This document shows, one piece after another, positions 30,667 through 40,541 of a stretch of DNA of 64,000 nt. Position 1 is the stretch's first letter; each line of letters starts with the position of its first letter. The translations under genes and the position numbers were made by a program. The stretch comes from Phymatolithon calcareum (taxonomy: Eukaryota > Rhodophyta > Florideophyceae > Hapalidiales). The notes under the pieces are model-generated. The model was not told the origin of the DNA, searched no databases, and worked only from the letters and a program-made list of their open reading frames with translations. The DNA is taken from NCBI GenBank assembly GCA_977006965.1, contig OZ345359.1, forward strand, positions 1,302,001 through 1,366,000. The letters run 5' to 3'.

Positions 30667-31737
30667 ATGGAGACCCCGACCACACGCCGCTCGCTAGCGG
30701 ATTCGCCACGGGCGTATTCTCCAAACGTCGAGTTTCTGTCTACTGGACATCTTGACACGGGAAGCTCGCACTCGCCGCGAGCATATTCGCCAACCCTGGA
30801 AGATCTTTCAGGATCCTTCCCGCACTTCGCTCTCCGAGCAAGCTCTTTTTCTCACGGCGTTTCCTCGTCTGATCCGTATGAAACTGTGGACAATTTCGAC
30901 TCGGTATTTTTCGAGTCCTCCGATGTCGATGATGGCGTGGATGGAATGCGCTGTCCGCACGTTCTTGACGCCTTTGAAGTGTACGGCACTGACGGTGCTC
31001 CAGTTTCACTTGCAAAGATCGCCAGTGAAGCACGTGCCCATGCCATTCTGGTTTTTGTTCCTCGTGAATCGGTCGAACTCTCAGGCCTTGTCTATGGCAA
31101 GGTTGCACATTTGCTACAGCAATCCGGATCGCGTCTTATCTTTGTAAGTGCATGGATGCCGGTACAGGCGTCGACCTTTCTTTCTCGTTTTGAGCGGGTT
31201 GCGCCGTTCCCTGGTCTATTAGTGTGCGATCCGACTGCGGCTCTCTTTGCCCATTTCGGTTTTACAAGGTCCAAACTCAGCTCTCTCATTTCCACTTCCC
31301 GATTCGGAGGCACGCGTCGCAAGGGCATTCGTAATGCCCTCACAACTGTCTCTTACCGTGCGCAAAACCGCGATATTGCCACCACACGTATCCCGTCAAG
31401 CCGATTGCGATGCGGTGCCGTCGTGCTCCGTCCACCTTCTGCGATGGAGCTTTCCCATGCTTCTGCATCATCATTTGGCAGCATCATTACCCCGAATATC
31501 GTCTACTCTGGTCAAGAATCTTCCGCATCAGGCACAGCATGTCACATTGATGTTCTTTCGACTTGCGGAGTTCATGGCGCTTTCGTACCGGAAATTGACC
31601 CCGCACATCTTTACAAGAGGTTCAATAACATGCGCATCACTTCTCAAAAGTCGAGATTACAGGATGAGAAGGAGGAGAAGATGATGGCGAAGAGGAGGTC
31701 CTCTTCGTCTAAAATAGCCCCCTGGCATGGCAATTAG
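30667..31737 (+). CDS. AhpC/TSA-like (PRXL2/AAED1-type) protein lacking the catalytic Cys
   Basis: ORF of 356 aa from the first ATG (METPTTRRS). The N-terminal 95 residues are Ser/Pro-rich and low complexity, with SPRAYSP twice. Residues 100-280 look like the thioredoxin-fold AhpC/TSA family of PRXL2/AAED1: AHAILVFVPRES, LLQQSGSRLIFVSAWMP, FPGLLVCDPTAALFAHFGFT, then GAVVLRPPSAMELSHAS. In active relatives a CxxC-like pair follows the first strand; here that spot reads RESVELSG, so thiol peroxidase activity is unlikely and a structural or regulatory role more so. A Lys/Ser-rich tail closes the ORF. A second open frame at 31743-32028, Ser/Arg-rich and similar in style, may be a spliced 3' exon, but no good donor/acceptor pair was found. 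Domain assignment is moderate. Confidence 0.65.
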   Translation: METPTTRRSLADSPRAYSPNVEFLSTGHLDTGSSHSPRAYSPTLEDLSGSFPHFALRASSFSHGVSSSDPYETVDNFDSVFFESSDVDDGVDGMRCPHVLDAFEVYGTDGAPVSLAKIASEARAHAILVFVPRESVELSGLVYGKVAHLLQQSGSRLIFVSAWMPVQASTFLSRFERVAPFPGLLVCDPTAALFAHFGFTRSKLSSLISTSRFGGTRRKGIRNALTTVSYRAQNRDIATTRIPSSRLRCGAVVLRPPSAMELSHASASSFGSIITPNIVYSGQESSASGTACHIDVLSTCGVHGAFVPEIDPAHLYKRFNNMRITSQKSRLQDEKEEKMMAKRRSSSSKIAPWHGN

Positions 31738-32198
31738 TCAGTTTGGCGGAATGTTGTCTAGCGCTTTTCCTTATCTCTTGTGCGATGGTTTTCTCCGTCG
31801 GAACGAAAAGGATTTGTGCGGGCAGAAAGGCATCACCTCAACCGCGGAGTATTCATGTCAATTCACCAGGAGCACCTCCACCACCGATACTCACCTCCGA
31901 GTTCATCTGGAGAGACCGCTTACAGCACGCAATCGCAAGGCAGTGCGCTCGACCTCCGCGCCCGACGTTCAAGTTGGAACACAGTTGGAGAGACCTCCTG
32001 TAAGTACAATCGCGTTATTCTCCTTTAACCTTTATCTATTGGATGCATCATTGCAAAAAATACCAATCTGTACAAGCTGCCCCCAGGAGCTTAGCTTAGT
32101 TTTGGTGCAACCGTTATTCACAGCTGTGTAAAGAATATCAACGAGAAAACAATCGCCGAGTGAACCTAAACATGGAATAGCAGGAGTGGAACTACCCT
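31738..32198. other. convergent intergenic region
   Basis: Lies between the 3' ends of the AhpC/TSA-like gene and SPINDLY. It contains the open frame 31743-32028 with hydrophilic Ser/His-rich coding potential, possibly an additional exon of the upstream gene. The rest is presumably 3' UTRs. Confidence 0.4.
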
Positions 32199-35100
32199 TT
32201 AATGATGGGCACCACAGGAGGGCAAGCGTTTCACTTCGTGCCTATGCTTATTTCGGGGTGACCCATTTGGAATTGCAACCGCAACGCCATTCACATTACC
32301 TTCGTCGGGGCCCTTATCAGCAATTTTCACCTTATGCAACGGGGCAATGACGTCTCCAAGTTCGACAGGAAGCTCTGCAGAATGTGACTCGGCACTGATG
32401 GTGGATTTTTTGGCACCATTCTGACGGCTATTCAGTCTTGACTCATTTTCAACGCTCTGCAATACGTCCGCAATATGAGGCACGGTTTTGCTCCCTGATT
32501 TGCATGCATCACTCTTTCGCCGCCTGCTCTTTGGTTCACCAAAAGTGCTTCGGGATACTTCTTCAGTTAGTTCTGCAGTACCCCTTTTGTTCGTAGAGGT
32601 CTCAGGCTCCGACACCACTGCATTTCGTTTCGTTTTCCCTCCACGGTCCTCCCACATATCACATAACATGGTTTCAACATTCTTCACGTACGTCTTCGCG
32701 TCTCCCAGAGGACTGGCCATCATGTCCTTTCTCAAATTCTCGCGAATTTTCTTAAGACGCGGAGGGTCTGTCGCAAGAGCAACTGCTTTTTCCACATACT
32801 CGTCAGCGGAGTACGCAATAAGGTTTCTATGCCCAACGGAAGAGAGAAGTGAGACACCAACGTTATGCGCGTGATCGCCTTCGCTGCTTCGCACCCCCAT
32901 GGTCACGACGGGTACACCCATATACAATGCCTCGCACGTGGTTGTTGTTCCGGCATAAGGGAAGGGATCTAAAGCAACGTCCATGTTCGCGTAGGCTTGA
33001 AGGTGTGAGTGCGTGGCGGGAATGAGCGGAACGAGATCTAATCTGTTCGATGAGACCCCATGATCCTCAAACTGCTTCTCGATACGGCGGCGAGCGGATG
33101 CGGCGCCTAGCGGCTTGGCCTTCAATAATAATCTAGACTGAGGGACGCGTTTCAAAATTGCAGCCCAGAGCTTGATCGTCCGGGCTTGACACTTGGCTAG
33201 CACGTTGAACGACCCGAAGGTAATAATACCACCAGACGATTCGCTTGGTGGTGGTGCCACTGACTCAGGTGCGTCGATCGACGGTGTATAGCACAAAAAT
33301 GATCCTGGTAAGCGCCAAAGCTTCTCTGTGAACTTTTGCGTAGTATCTTCGGGGTCCACCAACGCATCAGTGACTCTGTAGTGAATGCTCGGGAGCCCAG
33401 TAGTGTTCGGGTAGCCGATCCAAGTTACTTGGACAGGAGCAATGCGGAGTGCCATGACATCGAGTCGATTATGTGCCGTATGGCCGGCCATTTCAATCAG
33501 GATATCGATCTCATCAGCGATAATCAATTTCGCAACGTCCACAGAAGGCATGCCCCAAATGTTGCGCCATCGATCCTTCACGTTTGGATAGTTTTTGAAC
33601 CGCTCCGTTTTGGCATCTTGCTGTGCAGTATTTGAATAGGCGAATACGGTGACACAGTCGGCTGAATGATTTGCCAAGAGCACTTCTGCAAAATAGCTCA
33701 CCGAATGTGTAAAAAAATCGGGTGATACATACCCCACCCGGAGCGGACGGCCCGTTCCAGGTCCGCGGGTGATTTCAGAGTTCGGACGCGGTGGGTTTGT
33801 GGCCCATGCCTGCACCTTCGATGCAAGCGAGTTGTTCCGGGAGTTTGCCACCGCTGCTGCCACATCTCCATCAATACGCGCTTGGAATGCAGCGCCCCAT
33901 TTTCGATGCTCTTCAAACACAGCTGCTTTTGTCCAGTGCTCGCTATAATTTAAAGCGTGGAGTCGATTTTGAGCGGCCATGTCAGCGCGAGAATCAAGTT
34001 CGATACAGCTTTCATACTGCACAATTGCTCGGTCAATATCTCCCTGGTCGCGCAACAGGACTCCAATGTTATTGTGTGCTTCTGCATAGCGCGGACAGAG
34101 TGCATTTGCCATGTCCAAGTGATGCGACGCAAGCTCAATATTTCCCATGAGCGTATAGACCACTGCGATATTATTATGTGTTTGATGATGTTGATCATCG
34201 CATCGCAGGGCTTGCTTGTAACATTCCAGGGACTTATCCAAGTTGCCCAAGTCTTTGTGCACGACACCGAGATTATTATGCGCTTCAGTGAGTTTGTCGT
34301 TAAATTGCACAGCCAGGCTGTAACATACCAAGGCTCGCTCAGGTTTTCCCTCCTCCACATATGTCACGCCGAGGTTATAGTGCGCGTCTGAAAAATTTGG
34401 ACAAAGCGCTAGAGCACGCTTGTACATCTTCTTCGCCGTTTTGCGATCACCGGCATCCTTGACAATAGTGCCTCGTTCGCAAAGCGCGACGGCAAGATTT
34501 CGCTTTGCCAGTTCAAAATTGGGGTTCGACTTCAGGGCATTATTGTAAGCTTCGAGGGCTTCCTCCAAGCGACCTGCATTTTTATGCAGGACGCCAAGAT
34601 TGCACCATGCCTCGACATGAAGCGGATGGTGGGCGATACATTTCAGGTAACAATTTTTTGCCTCCTCCGTGTTCCCCGAGTCTGCGTATGCAACACCGAG
34701 ATTGTAGTACGCCTGCCCATAGTCTGGAAGTACTTCAATTGCCTCCTGATAGTTCTGTATAGCTGAGGCGGGAAGTCCAGCCAACTTAAGCCGTACGCCG
34801 ACGTCAGTGAGCAGCGTGGCCAGCGTGGCACAAACCTCCCGGTTGGCCGGTTCAAGCCTATGAGCCCGACGCAGCAGCTCTATTGCCTCCGGGACGTGAA
34901 TTGGATCGGCCGTCTTGAGGACAATAGCCAGTCCGATTAGTGCCCCGACAGCGGAGGGGTCGCGCTTAAGCGCGTCGCGCAATGTCGCAATGGCCTCCTG
35001 TCCGCGGCCAGCAGCTGACTGAGCGGCGCCAATTTGCACCAGGCACTCAGCTTGTAATTTCAACGCCGCATCAGAGTCTGGATCATAAAGCGACGCCACG

Positions 35101-35219
35101 CGAAGGGCGTCCTTCGCTGCCGCAAGTGACTCATCATGTCGACCGCGCAGGCACAGAAAAGAGGCGCGCTGTAGCAGAGGAGTGACCGGCTGGGGCTCCT
35201 CCGCAGCCCCCAATGCCAT
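32199..35219 (-). CDS. SPY: SPINDLY-type protein O-glycosyltransferase (TPR + GT41)
   Basis: Intronless, 1006 aa from the ATG at 35219; the frame is open 9 codons upstream but lacks an ATG. Residues 5-440 are about 11 TPRs (YYNLGVAYADSGN, AHNNLGVVHKDLGN). Residues 490-860 are the GT41 catalytic region: RVGYVSPDFFTHSVSYF, GHTAHNRLDVMALR, APVQVTWIGYPNTTGL, FGSFNVLAKC, LLLKAKPL and DPFPYAGTTTTCEALYMG. These match SPINDLY more closely than animal OGT. Plant SPY transfers fucose from GDP-fucose to Ser/Thr of nucleocytoplasmic proteins; relatives use UDP-GlcNAc, so the donor here is inferred. A 140-residue polar, Ser/Lys/Arg-rich C-terminal tail, with a possible nuclear signal (KSRRRK), makes it longer than the 914-residue Arabidopsis protein. 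It diverges from eL33 across 450 bp. Confidence 0.95.
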   Translation of the reverse strand: MALGAAEEPQPVTPLLQRASFLCLRGRHDESLAAAKDALRVASLYDPDSDAALKLQAECLVQIGAAQSAAGRGQEAIATLRDALKRDPSAVGALIGLAIVLKTADPIHVPEAIELLRRAHRLEPANREVCATLATLLTDVGVRLKLAGLPASAIQNYQEAIEVLPDYGQAYYNLGVAYADSGNTEEAKNCYLKCIAHHPLHVEAWCNLGVLHKNAGRLEEALEAYNNALKSNPNFELAKRNLAVALCERGTIVKDAGDRKTAKKMYKRALALCPNFSDAHYNLGVTYVEEGKPERALVCYSLAVQFNDKLTEAHNNLGVVHKDLGNLDKSLECYKQALRCDDQHHQTHNNIAVVYTLMGNIELASHHLDMANALCPRYAEAHNNIGVLLRDQGDIDRAIVQYESCIELDSRADMAAQNRLHALNYSEHWTKAAVFEEHRKWGAAFQARIDGDVAAAVANSRNNSLASKVQAWATNPPRPNSEITRGPGTGRPLRVGYVSPDFFTHSVSYFAEVLLANHSADCVTVFAYSNTAQQDAKTERFKNYPNVKDRWRNIWGMPSVDVAKLIIADEIDILIEMAGHTAHNRLDVMALRIAPVQVTWIGYPNTTGLPSIHYRVTDALVDPEDTTQKFTEKLWRLPGSFLCYTPSIDAPESVAPPPSESSGGIITFGSFNVLAKCQARTIKLWAAILKRVPQSRLLLKAKPLGAASARRRIEKQFEDHGVSSNRLDLVPLIPATHSHLQAYANMDVALDPFPYAGTTTTCEALYMGVPVVTMGVRSSEGDHAHNVGVSLLSSVGHRNLIAYSADEYVEKAVALATDPPRLKKIRENLRKDMMASPLGDAKTYVKNVETMLCDMWEDRGGKTKRNAVVSEPETSTNKRGTAELTEEVSRSTFGEPKSRRRKSDACKSGSKTVPHIADVLQSVENESRLNSRQNGAKKSTISAESHSAELPVELGDVIAPLHKVKIADKGPDEGNVNGVAVAIPNGSPRNKHRHEVKRLPSCGAHH

Positions 35220-35669
35220 GCTTCTTTCACGACTCTGCCTGTGCAAATTCTGGGTGTTGGCTCCCTTTGTGCATGAGGTCGGTGAACAGCGGCTTCAGTC
35301 GCATCGGCATGGTTCAATCCTTAAGGATTGTTTTCATTCCCCGATCAAATCAAATTTTTAACGGACTCCCGCAAAAGTGGCAATAACTACGTACATACAG
35401 TATGATGGCCGTGCGTTGTTCACAGCAGGACGTACCCACGAGGCTATACAGCATCTGTATGCGGTCTAATTTTGATTGTATACTATTATCATATAATATA
35501 CATACGATTTTCACACGTGTCAAGCGCTCCGGAACGCCGTCGTCGTCGGCTTATCATAAGTGCGCATGCCATTCGATTAGAGCACCGTCGAGCAACCGGA
35601 TCTTCTCGTCCACCGCAGAGTCAAGATCCCCTAACAAAGCCAGGCACTGTCTCAGACTCCTGAGCCAAA
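35220..35669. promoter_or_regulatory. divergent promoter region of SPY and eL33
   Basis: The only DNA between the start codons of two divergently transcribed genes, so both promoters and 5' UTRs must lie here. There is a TACAGTA heptamer at about 35397 and an AT-rich patch around 35480-35515. No TATA or ribosomal-gene element could be assigned with confidence. Confidence 0.6.
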
Positions 35670-36008
35670 ATGACTAAGCCTGTTCGACTTTATTCCAAGG
35701 GACTCCATCTCGGATTTAAGCGCAATCGGCGCAACCAGCATGAGCAGCAGTCACGGCTGCAAATTGAAGGCGTACAGGACCGCAAGGCCACCGCCTACTA
35801 CATCGGCAAACGTGTTGCGTACATGTACAAGGCGCCGACTGCGAAGCCGAACGCGAACGGCGAGATGAGCAAATACCGTGTTGTCTGGGGAAAGATTATT
35901 GCGCCGCACGGCGGCGGCGGTGTCGTCCGGGCAAAGTTCAGGAACAACCTTCCGCCCTCATCCATCGGCAAGCGTGTCCGGGTGATGCTCTATCCGAGCA
36001 ACATCTAA
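35670..36008 (+). CDS. RPL35A: 60S ribosomal protein eL33 (L35A)
   Basis: Intronless ORF of 112 aa, normal for eL33 (about 110). Hallmarks run in order: RLYSKGLHLGFKRNRRNQHE, LQIEGV, AYYIGKRVAYMYKAP, KYRVVWGKIIAPHG, GGVVRAKFRNNLPP and the invariant ending RVRVMLYPSNI. It is a structural component of the large cytosolic subunit. The start sits in an A-rich context (CCAAAATGA). It shares its upstream region with SPY. Confidence 0.97.
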   Translation: MTKPVRLYSKGLHLGFKRNRRNQHEQQSRLQIEGVQDRKATAYYIGKRVAYMYKAPTAKPNANGEMSKYRVVWGKIIAPHGGGGVVRAKFRNNLPPSSIGKRVRVMLYPSNI

Positions 36009-36887
36009 GACTGTAGTTTTCACAATATGCCTCGCAATTACTTTGGTTGTGCGGCTCTCTGGCGTCAAGCGCGTTCGGCGAAGTTTTTATGATAAGATCC
36101 ATGTTTGCCGTGTGGGTGAGCTGAACGATTCGGTTTCATGGGTTCCCTGGGCTTCTGGTTAATGCAAGCGTTGGAGTTTCGTGCGGCAAAGGTCTCTTAT
36201 TTTTCTGTGCTAGGTGCTGCTTGCAACAATTTACTAAATTGATAAAGTGGTTCTTTGTGTCTGTAGAATCATTTTCAATGTTTGAAGATGTTATCCAGCT
36301 TAAATCGCCACAACCAACGGTGTCGATCAGTGGGATGCTTTGCAATGGACGATGTGGACCATTGTATTCTCTCGGCCATTGTGAACTGCATTGTATCGTG
36401 CTGAAAAAATCTCCAATTGCTGTAAACGTAGATCGCATGAGTCGCAGACAAAGGGATCCTCCACTTCGATGTCCTCCTGGAGTACTCATCCCTAAGGCGA
36501 CAGACCTCCGTTAAGAAAATTCGAATGCATTACTGTAGCTACTGAGGAATTCTAAAGGACTTTTACCACAACGCCCAAGTGACTGTCTGACAAGCGAGAG
36601 ATTCGACAAACCTACACTGCCGACAGAAATACTCCGCGAGCACATCTTTAATTAAAACCAGGGCACTGCACAATAAGTTTATAGTCTTCGCTCCAACTAT
36701 TCTTCTACACTACTAATCGCCCGCAGAAGGGCTGTTGAAAATTAGGCTGTGAAAAAAGTGAGCGTAATTATTTCTGAATACTAAACGCGCCAACGATCGC
36801 CGCGTCAAAGGTTACTCACATATTCCACGGCGAAGGGCAATGGCAATACGTTGCTAGCAATTCCATCTCTAGAATAGCGCTCCAAAA
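36009..36887. other. convergent intergenic region
   Basis: Between the 3' ends of eL33 and the fusion gene. Two opposed short ORFs (36136-36514) overlap and are not convincing. A phrase around CGCCAACGATCGCCGCGTCAAAG at 36786-36808 nearly repeats the 3' coding end of the fusion gene at 36908-36930, a short local duplication. No RNA gene recognised. Confidence 0.45.
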
Positions 36888-39800
36888 TTATTTCTGCCTT
36901 CCGAAAGCACGAACAATCGCCGCGTCAAAGTCATCGTATTTCTGTCTCACGTACTCGAATGCAAAGAACGAAACCGCCGTCGACGGGAACACTTTGACAA
37001 AGTTGACCGCGGCCCCACGATAAAACCCGGCAATTCCATCCTTCATGTATATGCTCTTTATCGTCCTCAAAAACGTAGGTTTTGCGCTGCTTTCGTTTGC
37101 CGAAGCCACAGCAGCCTTTGCGCCAGTTGAGCCGGTTGCGTCCATAGCGACCGTCGCACCCAACGCGTGATGCGCTTCTTCAAAACCGGCGACCTGCATA
37201 CGACGACGGCAAGTGTCGAGAGGGAACGTAGCGAGCTGCCCGGCGGCAAGGACACCAGCCCCGGCAAGGATGGCACTGCTAGTCGATGGCATATCGCTCC
37301 CATCGTTGCGCTTGGGGAGAACGGGGCGCAGTGCCTCGTACAGACCAAAACTGAATCCGACGTACGGAAACACTCCAAGGACTGAGGGCGTAAGACCACG
37401 GTAGATGCTGGAAAGCCCATCCTTAGCAACACTTTTGCGCAACGCATCAAATGCATTCCTGTACGGTTCAAACCCGGCGCGCTGCAAACTAAGTCGCCCG
37501 CGAGCATACTCAAGTGGGTATAGCGCCGCGTTGGAAATGATACCGCTCGTTCCGCCAATGAGCACACTTTCGACGGCTTTGAAACGCATTGAGTCTTCAT
37601 CGGCAAAGTGATGCCATTTCGTGGCATATAACTTGCCCAGGCTCGTCACCACGGCCAGCTGAATGGCACAATTCGGAATGATGCGGAGCAGATTAGCCCC
37701 GTTTCCGCGGAACATAGCTCGCATAATGGTAGTGTCTTCTCTGGCCATAGTTCGAAGACCTGAAAACAATCCGCGGTACTTTCTTGCATTGTCTGTTTGC
37801 ATTAAGATCTTCAACCGCTCTAGCGGCGCCACGGCGGTTCTGGAGAGGGCCGCAGAGGTCATCACGCAAATCCAATGCTCCAACGGGAGATTTTTTTGTT
37901 CCACTTTCTGCTCCTTCTTTTTAAAGTTTTCAGATGCAAACGACGACGAAGAAGAATACGGAGGCGATTTGGATGCCTTTGAGGATTTTGCGACAAATTG
38001 CGACCCGATAATTGAAGGAGAGCCGTCCTCAATAAGCAAATCCGTTGAAGAAAGATCCTCATCCTCAACACGGATATCCACATTGCGCATATGCTCGGCG
38101 ATGCGGCTAACATCGTCAACGAACGTTGGGGGCAGAATTTTGTTTGACAGCTCCTTGAACTCCTCGAAAGATAGCACCTTGGATCCGTCCCTTCCAAACG
38201 CTTTCTTCAATATTGGGGATTCGTCGTTCAGCATCTTCATCGTAGTCTCATCGATATCAGCATACATTTGCAGCAGATACTGCATTTCATCCAAAGAGAT
38301 AAACCCAGTATTGTCCTGGTCTGCAACCGTGAAAGCGAAATCCATTTCCGGTTTCAGCTGATTGAGGACGATATCGAAACGCGCAAACTCCCAAAAGTCC
38401 ATTAATACACCTTCACTACTATCGTCTTCAGGATCGGACAAATCCGAGTTTCTTTCGACACGTAATACCTCATTTGCATCCGACAACGACTTCTTCTTAG
38501 CTGCTCTCCCCCTCTTGCGTGCCGCCTTCATCGGGTCGCGTTCACGATTACTTGTTACAAGCGCCACAACGAACGACGAAAGCCGCTCGCGATCCTGTTC
38601 CTGAAAGCCGTCAACGTTCGCAAATTGCGAGAGAAAGTCGTCCGGGGTCATGTACTGCCTACCCTCAATCTCAAGACTGGCACTTTTTTCAAACCGACGT
38701 CGCAGGAGCTGAGTACCGCCGCCCAAGTTGAGTTTCTGAAACGCTTCAGCCGAAATGGCGAAACATTCCACATCCGTTCGAGCTCTCATCGTCGACCCTC
38801 GCGGTCCGTTGTACATGAGACTGAGTTCCCCAAAACTGCTCCCCGCCCGCAGAGTCCTTGCTAACGACTTCTCGTCTTCTTCCTGCCACTCGCCACCGGC
38901 ACCCTTACTTTTAGGTGGCTTCGGGTGTCGAATATGGCGCTCTACTTCACCGCTCTTGATGATGTAAAAATTGTCACCAGCATCGCCCTGTGCAAAAATT
39001 TCTTCCCCCGCTCTGAAACGGACAGGAAAAAATGCCTTGACTTCTTTTGGACCCACTCTGTCTAGCCGTTTGAATAAAAAGTGCTCTTTAAGTATTCCAT
39101 GTAGCATTCGCTGATCAGCTCCTGATAAATGTTCGTCAAGATCGATGCTGGTGTCCTTGAACTTTTCATACGTCGGCCTGTCAACCTCCCACAACAACGT
39201 TCTTTCCCTGGCCCTGATCGTTGCTCCGCGCTTGTCGACGAAAGAAAACCCTGTGAGCCCAAAACTGTTCCGCGGACCGAGAGTGCTGACCAGCATTGGG
39301 CTTTCATTTCCCTTGCCAACAAACCTATCGACCTTGCCCGATTCAATGACAAAAAGAGAGTTCCCGTAGTCCCCTTGATAAAACAGTACATCTCCCGGCT
39401 CTAAAATGTGTGCTTTGAATGACTTCACAAAATGAGACCTCTTATACGCATCTGGAAGAGTGTTGTAAATCGGGGTTCGTTTGAGCACGTCACGAATAAG
39501 TACCCGAGACTCGCGTGAAGGATTGTCACCCTCTGCAATTCCCTTATATCGCGACGGTAGCTCTTTGGTTCCAAACGTGCCGTAGCGAGCACGGACTTCG
39601 CCAGTTGCTTCTTTTGCGTTTTCTGCTGCCACGCGAGCTGAAGACTTGCGAAAGAAAAGTTCCTCCCCCAGGCGTGCTTTCCTTAACAAATGGAGCCCAG
39701 GTGGATTCGTCTGTTCGGATGAAAATGCCTTCGGAATGTACGAAAATGGAGGTGGATAAGACTCCAGCAGACCGATTCGCTGGTACGCCGCTGCCACAAG

Positions 39801-40541
39801 CTCCGAACAGAACACGCGAGATAGATCCTTCGTGTATTCGCTGTTGGTAATATGGCTTGGTACCGCGGCACCGGTAATTTCGTCCTCTAAAGGCAGTGGG
39901 CTTTCCGACTTCACCAACCTCGAGTCAACACGTACTGAAAGTCTTTCGAGATGACTTTCCAAATAGGTTACAGTCTTCTCCACGCGTTTGTACTCGTCCT
40001 GGAGAAATCGTTGCTGCAAAGTAGTGAGCGCACTGGTGCTCAATTCACGTTCGATCTCATCCAGTTGAAAGCGCTTCTCAATGAGAACTCTGTGATAATG
40101 CTCACGTTCTTGCTTCTCTTCTTGGTTGGTGACACGGGCCATGACACTGCCTGTGGAGAGGTCGTAAGGCCTATTGAGCATTTCTTGTGCAAATTTGTAC
40201 AATTCGGCGCGCATTACGTCAGTGCGCACGACATCAAGTTTGCGAATGGCGATCTCACGACTGCGGGAACGGCTGATGCGTTGTGTTAACGAGCGCAACT
40301 TTACGCCGCCGAAGTCGGCTTCGAGGAACAGAAGTTCACCAGATTCAGGATCCAACACGACGACGCCCACATGATCCCAGGAACTATTGGAAAAGAATTT
40401 GGCAATGGCGCACAGTGAGGCGCCGGCGGGACGCATGGACAGACAGCGTCTGTTGAACAGAACGATGTCACCGGAGTCCAGGCCGCGAGGCAGCTGGATA
40501 TCATCGCCTTGATTTTGCGCTTCACTCACGTTGCCCGTCAT
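36888..40541 (-). CDS. fusion: permuted NlpC/P60-like domain, 2 cNMP-binding domains, EF-hand, SLC25 carrier
   Basis: One uninterrupted frame of 1217 aa from ATG. Residues 20-300 resemble the permuted papain-like YiiX/C92 (DUF830-like) fold: SGDIVLFN, SSWDHVGVVV with His57, LFLEADFGGVKL, NRPYD, and VFCSELVAAAYQRIG with Cys245. A coiled insert lies at 140-205. Two cyclic-nucleotide-binding domains follow (about 365-465 and 485-610). The second has a canonical phosphate cassette (FGELSLMYNGPRGSTMRA); the first is degenerate (FGLTGFSFVDKRGATIRA). An EF-hand loop DQDNTGFISLDE is at 741-752 with a weaker partner near 783-794. Residues 886-1217 are a complete mitochondrial carrier with three signatures: PLERLK, PLEYAR and PLDTCR. 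The last half resembles the Ca-dependent ATP-Mg/Pi carriers (SCaMC). Expected location is the inner mitochondrial membrane, gated by Ca and perhaps cNMP. Substrate and the N-terminal activity are unknown. Confidence 0.93.
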   Translation of the reverse strand: MTGNVSEAQNQGDDIQLPRGLDSGDIVLFNRRCLSMRPAGASLCAIAKFFSNSSWDHVGVVVLDPESGELLFLEADFGGVKLRSLTQRISRSRSREIAIRKLDVVRTDVMRAELYKFAQEMLNRPYDLSTGSVMARVTNQEEKQEREHYHRVLIEKRFQLDEIERELSTSALTTLQQRFLQDEYKRVEKTVTYLESHLERLSVRVDSRLVKSESPLPLEDEITGAAVPSHITNSEYTKDLSRVFCSELVAAAYQRIGLLESYPPPFSYIPKAFSSEQTNPPGLHLLRKARLGEELFFRKSSARVAAENAKEATGEVRARYGTFGTKELPSRYKGIAEGDNPSRESRVLIRDVLKRTPIYNTLPDAYKRSHFVKSFKAHILEPGDVLFYQGDYGNSLFVIESGKVDRFVGKGNESPMLVSTLGPRNSFGLTGFSFVDKRGATIRARERTLLWEVDRPTYEKFKDTSIDLDEHLSGADQRMLHGILKEHFLFKRLDRVGPKEVKAFFPVRFRAGEEIFAQGDAGDNFYIIKSGEVERHIRHPKPPKSKGAGGEWQEEDEKSLARTLRAGSSFGELSLMYNGPRGSTMRARTDVECFAISAEAFQKLNLGGGTQLLRRRFEKSASLEIEGRQYMTPDDFLSQFANVDGFQEQDRERLSSFVVALVTSNRERDPMKAARKRGRAAKKKSLSDANEVLRVERNSDLSDPEDDSSEGVLMDFWEFARFDIVLNQLKPEMDFAFTVADQDNTGFISLDEMQYLLQMYADIDETTMKMLNDESPILKKAFGRDGSKVLSFEEFKELSNKILPPTFVDDVSRIAEHMRNVDIRVEDEDLSSTDLLIEDGSPSIIGSQFVAKSSKASKSPPYSSSSSFASENFKKKEQKVEQKNLPLEHWICVMTSAALSRTAVAPLERLKILMQTDNARKYRGLFSGLRTMAREDTTIMRAMFRGNGANLLRIIPNCAIQLAVVTSLGKLYATKWHHFADEDSMRFKAVESVLIGGTSGIISNAALYPLEYARGRLSLQRAGFEPYRNAFDALRKSVAKDGLSSIYRGLTPSVLGVFPYVGFSFGLYEALRPVLPKRNDGSDMPSTSSAILAGAGVLAAGQLATFPLDTCRRRMQVAGFEEAHHALGATVAMDATGSTGAKAAVASANESSAKPTFLRTIKSIYMKDGIAGFYRGAAVNFVKVFPSTAVSFFAFEYVRQKYDDFDAAIVRAFGRQK

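Noticed and set aside
35219-35246. Longer SPINDLY N terminus beginning at 35246
   Set aside because: The extension would have to start at TTG; the first ATG at 35219 gives a normal start.
36888-40541. Reading the 1217-aa ORF as two or more adjacent genes
   Set aside because: No stop codon, frame change or splice-like break separates the modules. The linkers between domains are charged and coding-like.
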